A stretch of 64,000 nt of DNA from Persicaria tinctoria (taxonomy: Eukaryota > Streptophyta > Magnoliopsida > Caryophyllales > Polygonaceae): positions 3,344,001 to 3,408,000 of the forward strand of contig JBANSL010000009.1 in assembly GCA_037127255.1 (NCBI GenBank), written 5' to 3'. The notes under the pieces were generated by a model, which searched no databases, was not told the DNA's origin, and worked only from the letters and a program-made list of their open reading frames with translations. The position numbers and the translations under genes are program-made. Of this stretch, positions 32,989 through 41,330 are shown in pieces. Positions within the stretch are counted from its first letter, which is position 1. The number at the start of each line of letters is the position of its first letter.

Positions 32989-35676
32989 ATGGCTAATCTC
33001 AACAAGGAGGGTGACTCACTAGAAGATTTTGAGAGGGATGAAGGATGGAGAGGTGATGCTATTTCATCTTCCCAAGCGCGTCCGTCTCCGGAGCCGCTTT
33101 CTATCTCCTCAGGGAGTTCTTCTTCTCCCTCTGATGATTCTTCGTCAGAGTCATCTTCTTCTACGTCCGCGTCTACCCCGGATCGAATTGGACCTAATGG
33201 CAGCCCAATCAAGGTGAGAAGGCGTCGGAAGCGTTCTGACCCTGATTACTATTCTTCACCTTACTCAGTTTCTTCTTATTCGAAGGGATGCGCGGATGGT
33301 GAGAATACAACAGCTGCGGATAATTCAGGTGCTAGTTTTTCCGTGGACGCGGGGATATCGTCCGCGTCTCAGTCGGCGAATCAAGAATCAGAGCAAGTTT
33401 GGATTCCTTATGAGCTTCCCCCCATTGGTTTGGCGGAAGCTCCTAAGGTAATCCGTTCCAAGGAGAATTTGAGTGATTTGGATACCCCTGCGTACGATTT
33501 GAAGGATCTTGATTCTTGACTCTTTTTGGGGGATTTCAAGCCTCTTCCTCCCCCAACCAGCCGTCCACCAGTTGTGCTCGAAATGATTCACCCATGGAGA
33601 TCTCCAGTGAGTAAATTGAGGGGTTGTACTACCTTATTAAATCTTGGGGATCTTGATGCCCTTTCGCAAGTTTTTCCATGGCCAGTGGGTGTTGAATTCT
33701 GTCTTCCCAAGGAAGGAGGTGGATGTCTGGACGCTTACGAAGACTGCTTAGTTGTATATGCGGCCAGTCTATCTCAAGGTTTCAGGCTCCCTCTTCATCC
33801 CCTTTTTTCGAAGTTTTTGGAGGAGTACAACCTGAGTCCTGCTCAAGTCGTTCCCAATGGTTGGATGTTTTTTACAAGTTTTGTCATGAGATGTAAGGAG
33901 ATCAATGTTGCCCCCTCATTGAAGTTGATGCAAAGCATTTTCTCTCTGAAAAAGGGAACTGAAGACACAAGATTTTATCAATGCAACTCGAGTTGTAAAT
34001 ACATGGAGAGGTTGTCTACTAAACCAGACTGGAAATATAAGTGGTTTTTGGTCCGCGACAAATCCGGACGAGGCTTTGGTTGCCGAACGGTTCCAGGGCC
34101 TTTTTGCTCTGTTTCAAAACCTAAAATTTCCAATCTTTCTCAGTTTAAGTCGTCCTTTTCTCATATTCCTAGATTTCCATGGGACAAAATGTTGTCCGCG
34201 TTACGTCTTGAGATGGCTGGTTTGAGCATGCCTCATCCACGACTAGGTGGCTTCTTTGTTTAATAATTTGTATTTTCATATTTTACTTTTCTTAGGAAAG
34301 ATGACTTATTAGAGTGTCTTGTGTTTTACAGATAAAATGGATTTGGATGCGCTCTTGAAGCGGCACAAAGCTAAATCGGGAAAGAAGAAGAAGAAACCGA
34401 GTTCGGTAGCCGATGATCCTCCTGCTCCTCCTCCAGTCTTGGACGTGACACCAATTGATGATCTGGGTGTCGCGGATGAGACAGGCGCTTTAATTGAATC
34501 TTCGTCATTGGTTCCTGCCCTTAGAGAGGAACGTACTGGTCCGTCCGCGCCAGAATCTTCGAGATCCAAGAAGAGAAAACTTTCCATGGTTGCTGGGTCA
34601 ACTGCTTCAGATAAAAAGGAGCTCTTTCTGGAAGGTGTGGCTACGCTTCGTGAATTTCCCATGCCTGGTTTCGATCCAGTTGACCTGCAAGGTCTTGCTT
34701 TTCCGGCCAAGAAACGCTGCCTCCCAGAGCAAGGTTATATTAAACGCATGGACCCTGTCACTCTTTCTGCTTACTTTGATCGTTTAATACAGTGGGTAAG
34801 TTTAGATTTTTTCGTTGTTTCTCATTAATTTTCTTTGCTTACTTGACGCGTTCCATTTTGAATCCTCTTATTTTTACTTTGATCTTATAGTTAAGGGTGA
34901 TCCAGCCGGACGTTGAAAGACGTATGGTCTGCGGAGAAGAAGACCTCAGGAAGAAAGAAGAAGAAATTAAGAAATTGAACCATAAGCTCCGCATATTAGG
35001 GAACACAGTTGGGGATCCAGCTTCAGTGGAGAAATTTAAGAAAAGGTCGGCTGATCTTCATGAGGAAGTGCAGAATCTGAAGAAGGCCGCGACTGTTTTT
35101 CAGAAGAAATATGATGACCTGAAAATTTCTTCAAATTCTGCTGCCTCTCGCGTCAAAGAGTTGGAGGCTTCTGAGGGTGAATCACAGAGGCTTCTCCAAG
35201 CTAAACAGGCTATCATAGACAAGATGGAGGAGGATCTTTCAATTCTTCGAGAGGAGCTATCTATGACCAAACAGGAGCTTGACGTCGTGAAGGCGCGATC
35301 GGATCAGGATGTGGCTTTACAATGGCTTCAAAGTCCTGAGGGTTTCAAGTATCTATCTTCTGAATGGGTTAAGACTGAGACTGGCATCTCTTTTCTATCA
35401 TCCGTGGAAAAGGCGTGTCTCCAGACTCCAAAGGGCTCCAGTATTCTGAAAGACAAATGTTTCAGTTATTTTCAGAAGGGAATGGTAGCAGGGATCAACC
35501 AGAGCGTGACGCGTTCGTTAAACAACCCAGGTATCCCATTGGAAAAGTTCGAACCTAGCTTGGAGAGCACTGACTGGGGTCTTTCAAAGGAGGAGATGGA
35601 CGCGGAAGACTCTTATTCTGAAAGTGATGATGATGATGAAGCGGAGGAAGAAAATGAGAAGGCCAAATCTCCTTGA
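32989..35676 (+). CDS. Antisense three-exon gene: Transposase_28-like domain plus coiled coil
   Basis: Exons 32989-34246, 34332-34795 and 34891-35676 join in frame (phases 1 and 0; donors AG-GTGGCT and GG-GTAAGT, acceptors TTTTACAG and CTTATAG), total 836 codons. The N-terminus is Ser-rich. At about 33720-33970 lies a gypsy-type 'Transposase_28' pattern: VYAASLSQGFRLPLHPLF, then LSPAQVVPNGWMFFTSFV. Exon 2 is basic (GKKKKKPSS). Exon 3 is a long coiled coil (EEEIKKLNHKLRIL onward) ending in an acidic tail. An in-frame TGA sits at 33517-33519. This domain is known from antisense ORFs of plant Gypsy elements; its role is unknown. The domain name is from memory of the family pattern. Confidence 0.75.
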
Positions 35677-36018
35677 GATATTTTGTTATTTTAGGTTTTT
35701 TGTGTGGTGATGAACATTGGGAATCTGTATATGGTTCCTTGGTTTTTGGTGTGTCATTGAGATTTTTCTTTTGTTTTGAAGATAGGTTGAAGATCTCTCT
35801 GGCTAAAACATTTGCGTTACTTGCATGCTTCATTCGCAGTAAATATTTATATATTTATATTCTGGACTTTCCAAGTGTTGAAAGGATTTGTCCTGGTGTT
35901 CAAGATTCATCACCACTTGTCCTTATTTCTTCGGATGAGTTTTTCTTTTTAAGGCCCCGATCTCTGTCCTCTGTGATTTCTTGAGTCGGGTTTAATCAAT
36001 CGCGTTATCGTAAGCATC
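35677..36018. other. Spacer between antisense gene and B3 copy A
   Basis: Probable 3' UTR of the antisense gene and promoter of copy A (TATA-like run near 35845). No other gene. Confidence 0.5.
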
Positions 36019-36461
36019 ATGTCTTCTGGAAATTTTAACCCATGGGCCTTTTTTCAAAAGATTGAGAATGTGGAGCAACTCTCTCGGCTAGTGAGTATCT
36101 TTTTAGTCTTTGTTTTAGACGAAGTTTGAGTTGCTTCAACTTAAACATCGATTTGTTTCACATGTAGGTTATGCCTCCCCAATTTGAGGCTGAGTATGGA
36201 CCTCTCCCTCCTCGATGGGCCTTTCTTTCGTCTTATCTTGTCCGCGATTTCCCTGTGGCCGTATCATGGAGCGAGAACGGTCTTTTTCAGATTGATGGTG
36301 GTTGGGATGAATTCCTCATGCTTCATCACCTGGGGATAGGAAGTGCGATGATGTTTTTTCACAAGGGAAATGTCTCTTTTCAAGTTTGTCCGCGTCGTGA
36401 AATCGTGAATAAGCTTAATTCGACCTCGGACTCGGTCTCTTCATCGTGTGGTTCTAGCTGA
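36019..36461 (+). CDS. B3-domain protein of the Tat element (copy A)
   Basis: Two exons, 36019-36090 and 36168-36461, joined in phase 0 (donor GTGAGT, acceptor CATGTAG), 121 residues. Exon 1 gives MSSGNFNPWAFFQKI, then ENVEQLSRL. Exon 2 gives MPPQFEAEYGPLPPRWAFL, SYLVRDFPVAVSW, DGGWDEFLMLHHLGIGS, MFFHKGNVSFQVCP. The F-F-x-K-I start and L-x-x-L/P-x-x-F after the intron are what a REM-type B3 domain shows, and the intron splits the first strands from the rest. Intact. It is the same architecture as copies B and C, so these three arose by duplication. A TATA-like TATTTATATATTTATA lies near 35845. Confidence 0.85.
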
Positions 36462-36707
36462 ATGATCTCCGCGTAGTCCTCTTGTATCTCTTTCGAGCTT
36501 ATCACTCAATATAAGTTTTTTAGTGTATCGGAAAAATAAAAAGAGAATTCGCGGTTTCTTCATTATTTTCATATATTTTATCAAATTACAATAAAAAGAG
36601 GGGATCCTTATTATTATTGATAATGGAAAATGCGTACAAAGACCTTTCATAGGGTTTGGATCCCCTTTAGCTCGTTACATAGTTGACGCGGAAAATTTAT
36701 TGGGAGA

Positions 36708-37043
36708 TCAAGGGCAGCCTATCTCTCCATTCTCTTCGCTATCTGGGCTGACAACGTCGACTTCAAAGATGGAGTCTCCCATGTAGGTGAAGATCAACGC
36801 AGATCCTACATTGACTCGATTTGCTTGCGTGAAGTCGCGCCACCCTTGGGTTAGCCAAAAAAGGCCATCTTCATCTTTGTCTACCTTCACCTCGTGTTCC
36901 TGGTTGGAGCGGGACCAGAGTCTAGCTTGAGTGTGAGCGTCTTCAACGATTAGGACATAAGTGAGAGGGAGGCGAAGGGTTTGAAGTTGTTCCTCTCTCA
37001 TAATGACTCTGTAGAAGGCCCTAGGCTGTGGGTTTGGATCCAT
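36708..37043 (-). CDS. B3-domain protein of the Tat element (copy D, single exon)
   Basis: A 111-residue intact frame on the opposite strand from the other three. It opens MDPNPQPRAFYRVIMREEQL and continues LRLPLTYVLIVEDA, HEVKVDKDEDGLFWL, TQGWRDFTQANRVNVGS, ALIFTYMGDSIFEVDVV. That is a full B3 fold in textbook order, with an acidic tail. A GTATAAAA box on the minus strand at 37088-37095 lies about 45 bp upstream of the ATG. The domain is more like host REM/B3 proteins than its three neighbours, so it may have a separate origin or may be the least diverged copy. Upstream-extended frame to 37178 is possible but less likely. Confidence 0.83.
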   Translation of the reverse strand: MDPNPQPRAFYRVIMREEQLQTLRLPLTYVLIVEDAHTQARLWSRSNQEHEVKVDKDEDGLFWLTQGWRDFTQANRVNVGSALIFTYMGDSIFEVDVVSPDSEENGEIGCP

Positions 37044-37361
37044 TTTGCTTTTAAGTTTGCTCTCTACTCTGGGGTGTCCTGGGTGGGTTTTATACTTGTC
37101 TTCGTGAGGTTTTCCTGTCTTTGGTTTCGTCGCCCCTTTCCAACATGTAATTTTAATTTGAGTAAATTGAGTTTTCACTTTCGTCGATCTTGGGAAAAGT
37201 TTTTACACCTGGTAATTTTGTTTTGAAAACGATGGACGCGTGCTCTTGACAGTTGTGCCGCTTGTTGCATGTCACACATGTGTTTCTTTTCCTTTTTGTT
37301 TGATTGTCCCCCTGTGGCTGATAAGTAAAGGACTTTTACTGTTATTTTCAACTTTATCGAG

Positions 37362-37837
37362 ATGCGGGGTTCTATTATAGTTCCTCCTTTGTCGTTTAGA
37401 GCAGACGGGGTTGTTGAGTTGGGAATCCGATGGGCTTTCTTCTAAGCGATTGACTATCCGGAACAGTTCCTACAATTGGTGAGCTAATCATGTTGGTAAT
37501 CTTTAGAAAACTTACTTTTAACTAATACCTCTTTACTCTTTTTTAGTTACTTCCACTTCGGTTTGAGGAGGAGTATGCCGATGCTATCCCTAGTCACGTT
37601 TTTCTATCGTCCTATCTATTGCACAACTTCATGGTTTGCATAGAGCGGCGTAACGGTGGTCTTCTTTACTTTGGCCGCGGATGGAAGGACTTTGTGGACT
37701 CTCATGGCTTTGAGCAGGGGGTTTCCATGATTTTCACTCATACAGGTGAAGCTCATTTCGAAGTTCAGGTGGTTGATCCGCGTGGGAGAGATAACGAGGA
37801 TCGGGCTTCTTCTGAAATAATTTCGAATGGTTCTTAA
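37362..37837 (+). pseudogene. B3-domain gene of the Tat element (copy B), stop in exon 1
   Basis: Exon 1 37362-37478 and exon 2 37547-37837 join in phase 0 (donor GTGAGC, acceptor TTTTTTAG). Exon 2 encodes LLPLRFEEEYADAIPS, HVFLSSYLLHNF, GRGWKDFVDSHGFEQG and FTHTGEAHFEVQVVDP, a complete B3 core. Exon 1 has a TAA at 37443-37445 where the sister copy reads a sense codon (FFQ versus FF-stop). Either this copy is dead, or it uses another start. Exon 2 shows no other damage. Confidence 0.78.
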
Positions 37838-38182
37838 AGGATGCTTAGTTCTAAATAAAGTTTTAGTTTTTCTTATCCGTTTCAAAACGTAAGGGTTTAA
37901 CTAGCTTACAACAGCCACACCTGGGAAATTCGCTGTTTATGCATGTTAAGTTTTTCGAGGTTCACTTGTCACGATGTTCTCCTTACAGGATTTCTGAAAG
38001 ATTCTGTAACAGTATTTACTATTCATCCTATGCATGACATCTGTGGTTTTTGTCCAATGACCTGACATTTTAGCCATATGTGTTCAATATTTTCAGTTGT
38101 TTTCCGACATATGTCTAGATCTTTGCTATATAAAAAAGGGGAGTATGGTAAAGAAATTATTGATCCCATTGCCTGTGTTTTT

Positions 38183-38698
38183 ATGATGCCTTCCATGGAT
38201 GGTTTACCTTGGTCATTCTCTGAGAGAATTAGCTTCCCTGAGCAACTTCTTCGCTTGGTTAGTTCATTGGTTGTTGATTTTATATATTTTTTATCGAATC
38301 AATTCGTTCGTCAACGTCTCTTGAGATCTGTTTGTTTTTGTTAGTCCTTGCCCTTGTGCTTTGAAGATAGACTTGGGCCGGGTCTTCCCAGGAGTATCCT
38401 TCTGTCCACCAGGATTCTTCATGATTTTTCAGTGGAGGTTATACGTGGAGACTATAGGGTCCCATTTTTGTGGGGTGGTTGGAATGACTTTGGTGAGACT
38501 CACAGTATCCATATTGGTTCTTCTATTACCTTTGTTCATAAAGGTGAGAATCGCTTCGATGTTCAGATTTTAGATGCCGTGGGAGATGAAGTGGATGCGG
38601 AGTGGGCTTCTCCAGAGTCAGAAGGTCCTCCCTCAAATGGGTTTCGTTTAAGCCAGGGCAGAACTCGCATCATCCCAAGGCGTTTTCCGCGGACTTAG
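38183..38698 (+). CDS. B3-domain protein of the Tat element (copy C)
   Basis: Two exons: 38183-38257 and 38345-38698, joined in phase 0 (donor GTTAGT, acceptor TTGTTAG), about 142 residues. The first exon encodes MMPSMDGLPWSFSER, then ISFPEQLLRL. The second gives LPLCFEDRLG, PRSILLSTRILHDF, FLWGGWNDFGETHSIHIGSS and FVHKGENRFDVQIL, the full B3 order (L-P-x-x-F, a strand, G-W-x-x-F-x-x-x-H-x-I-x-x-G-x-x-x-x-F, F-x-V). A longer start at 38078 is possible, but a TATATAAAA-like box near 38133 and the match in length to copy A favour 38183. The C-terminal tail is basic (RTRIIPRRFPRT). Intact. Predicted nuclear DNA-binding protein; targets unknown. Confidence 0.82.
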
Positions 38699-38898
38699 GT
38701 TGAAGGGTGTTTTGTTTTTAATTCTGAATCAACTGTTGTAATTTCTTTCAATAATAACAATACTTTTTTGGGAACCCCCAAACGAGTATTTCTTTTGTAA
38801 TATTTTAACTGTGGTTTAGTGACGGGTTTGGTCTTTTGAAAGGTTGATCAGGCTTTGAATTCCAATGATCTGATAAATAATGAAATGTTATCTTTTTT

Positions 38899-39522
38899 GA
38901 GAATATGGATTCGATCAGAGGCCTGACGCGGATATAAGCTCTAGCGTCTCAAGACTTTACACAAAATATCATCTCTGAGAATACGGATTCGATCAGAGGC
39001 CTGACGCGGATATAAGCTCCAGCGTCTCAGGACTTTACACAAAGTATCATCTCTGAGAATTCGGATTCTATCAGAGGTCTGACGCGGATATAAGCTCCAG
39101 CGTCTCAGGACTTTAGACAAAATATCATCTCTGAGAATACGGATTCTATCAGAGGCCTGACGCGGATATAAGCTCCAGCGTCTCAGGACTTTAGACAAAG
39201 TATCATCTCTGAGAATACGGATTCTATCAGAGGCCTGACGCGGATATAAGCTCCAGCGTCTCAGGACTTTAGACAAAGTATCATCTCTGAGAATACGGAT
39301 TCTATCAGAGGCCTGACGCGGATATAAGCTCCAACGTCTCAGGACTTTAGACAAAGTATCATCTATGAGAATACGGATTCTATCAGAGGCCTGACGCGGA
39401 TATAAGCTCCAGCGTCTCAGGACTTTACACAAAGTATCATCTCTGAGAATACGGATTCTATCAGAGGCCTGACGCGGATATAAGCTCCAGCGTCTTAGGA
39501 CTTTATACGTAGTATCATCTTA
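38899..39522. repeat. Eight 78-bp tandem repeats
   Basis: Units start at 38899, 38977, 39055, 39133, 39211, 39289, 39367 and 39445 with no length change. Each contains GACGCGGATATAAGCTC, i.e. one TCCGCG motif on the minus strand, a GTCTCAGGACTTTA segment and TATCATCTCTGAG. Because 78 is a multiple of three, a 163-residue repetitive frame appears on the minus strand; I treat it as spurious. Tandem repeats between pol and the 3' LTR are a known Tat/Ogre trait and a source of satellites. Confidence 0.95.
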
Positions 39523-39613
39523 AGTATGAATCATCATAAAAAGCGCCCTCTAACCGCTTTATTTAATTTTTGCGGGGGCGACTTGGTTTTATATTTAATT
39601 AGCCGCTCGATGA

Positions 39614-40954
39614 TTACACATAATACTTTTTTAGGTTATCCGCGTTCCAGGTCTTGTTTAAGATGATTCCTTCGGGAGTGCTGAGTTTATATGCACCTTC
39701 GTGGACTTCCTTGGTAATAATATATGGTCCTTCCCAGTTGGGATCTAATTTCCCCCCTGTTGTAGCTTGTCGTAGCACTAGATCTCCTTCTTTGAGATGC
39801 CGAGGGGAGATTCGTCTATCTTGATACTTGGAGAGCCTCCTTTTGTATTCCAGTTCCTTCAATGCAGCTGTCATTCTTCGTTCTTCTATGAGATGGAGTT
39901 CAAACTCCAATGCTTCATCGTTGATATCTGGGTCATAGGTCATTATTCGTGCTGATGGTATCAATCTTTCTACTGGGATGACCGCGTCCATACCAAAGAC
40001 CAAAGAGAACGGGGTTTCTCCAGTGGGGGTCTTTGTTGACGTTCGATAAGACCAGAGTACTAATGGTAGGAGTTCTGCCCAATGCCCTTTTGCTGTGTTG
40101 CCAAGCTTTTTCTGTATCCCTCGTAACAATTGTCGGTTGGTTGTTTCTGCCTGCCCATTTGTCTGCGGGTGAGCCACGGAGGAGATTTTGAGATTGATGC
40201 CCAGCCCCAGGCAAAAATCTCTGATCGTTCCACAATCGAATTGTGGTCCATGGTCTGTAATTATTGTTTCAGGTACACCGAAACGGCAAACAATATTTTT
40301 CCATAAAAACATCCTCACCTTTTCCGCAGTTATTAACCCCATTGCTTCAGCTTCTGCCCACTTGGTGAAATAATCAACTAGGACCAAAACATACTTCAAT
40401 TGTCCGGGAGCGGTAGGAAATGGACCGAGAATGTCCATACCCCAAAAAGAAAAAGGGCATGCTCCAGTTATACTCTTCATTCTCTCGGAAGGATGATGAT
40501 TTAAATTTCCGAACCTTTGGCACGCGTCACATTTTTGTATATAACTTTGGACATCACGTTTCATTGTAGGCCAATAATATCCCATCCTGATTGCTTTAGC
40601 CGCGACAGCTCTCCATCCTTGGTGATGCGAGCAGACTCCATCATGCAGTTCCTCCACTACTCGACTTCCTTCTTCCGCGGATATGCACAACAAATCAGGT
40701 AAGCAGTACCCTCTCTTGTAAAGTTTCCCTTCCCTGATGGTGAATCGAGAGGATTTAGTGAGTATCTTCTTAGCAGCGGCGCTATCTTCAGGTAGGGTTC
40801 CTTTACCCAAATAATCCGCGATTGGTGCTCTCCAGTCTTCTACCTCCATTTCTTGCACTTGATAGATTTCTTGGATCAATCTTCGGTTGCTTATCCTTTC
40901 AAGGATCACTTCTTTTCCTACCTCTTCTGGCATTACAGCTCCCAAACGTGCCAA
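39614..40954 (-). CDS. Tat integrase
   Basis: A 446-residue open frame. Zinc-binding HHCC: His104, His110 or 111, Cys142, Cys145. Catalytic D-D-E: Asp174 (in GMDILG), Asp234 (in TDHGPQF) and Glu270, with 35 residues between the second Asp and Glu as expected. The C-terminus has GDLVLRQ and LDPNWEGPYIITKEVHEGAYKL, the usual GPY/F module. No chromodomain. The stop lies near the start of the 7-kb extra region. It appears intact. Confidence 0.93.
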   Translation of the reverse strand: MARLGAVMPEEVGKEVILERISNRRLIQEIYQVQEMEVEDWRAPIADYLGKGTLPEDSAAAKKILTKSSRFTIREGKLYKRGYCLPDLLCISAEEGSRVVEELHDGVCSHHQGWRAVAAKAIRMGYYWPTMKRDVQSYIQKCDACQRFGNLNHHPSERMKSITGACPFSFWGMDILGPFPTAPGQLKYVLVLVDYFTKWAEAEAMGLITAEKVRMFLWKNIVCRFGVPETIITDHGPQFDCGTIRDFCLGLGINLKISSVAHPQTNGQAETTNRQLLRGIQKKLGNTAKGHWAELLPLVLWSYRTSTKTPTGETPFSLVFGMDAVIPVERLIPSARIMTYDPDINDEALEFELHLIEERRMTAALKELEYKRRLSKYQDRRISPRHLKEGDLVLRQATTGGKLDPNWEGPYIITKEVHEGAYKLSTPEGIILNKTWNADNLKKYYV

Positions 40955-41330
40955 AGTGTCTGCTTGCTGATTATCATCTCTAGGAATGGTTGTTACACAA
41001 AAACTTTAAAAAGCTTTAGAAAGTGCCTGCGCTTTTCTCTGGTAGTCTGGCATTAATCCAGTTCTGGCTTCATATTCCTCTGATATCTGTCGCGTCACGA
41101 CTTCTGAATCAGTAAAAACCAAGACTTGCCTAGCACCCTTAACCAAAGCTATTTCTAGTCCAGCTAACAGGGCCTCATATTCGGCTTCATTGTTGGTAGT
41201 TTGAAAATCCAACTTGTAGGCATAATTGTACTGTCATTCATCAGGCGCTGTTAGTGTGACCCCCGCTCCGCAACCATCTTTGTTAGCCGCGCCATCTACC
41301 CTGAGTGTCCACTCACTTCTTTCTGTTGGA
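40940..41330 (-). pseudogene. Second (Tat-type) RNase H, two stops
   Basis: The start WTLRVDGAANKDGCGAGV carries the first catalytic Asp. NNEAEYEALLAGL carries the Glu and VFTDSEVV the next Asp. The end has IPRDDNQQADTLARLG with the final Asp. All catalytic positions are present, but TGA at 41234-41236 and TAA at 41006-41008 interrupt the frame. There is no frameshift. This extra RNase H is the diagnostic domain of Tat/Ogre elements. Confidence 0.85.

Noticed and set aside
34309..34710. Minus frame of 133 codons inside the antisense gene
   Set aside because: It is a shadow of exon 2, which joins in phase with its neighbouring exons.
38941..39432. A 163-residue repetitive minus-strand frame
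   Set aside because: It is produced by the 78-bp repeat period (a multiple of three); the frame starts and stops within the array, with no domain.
38899..39522. CRISPR-like array
   Set aside because: Direct repeats are contiguous with no unique spacers, and this is a plant genome.
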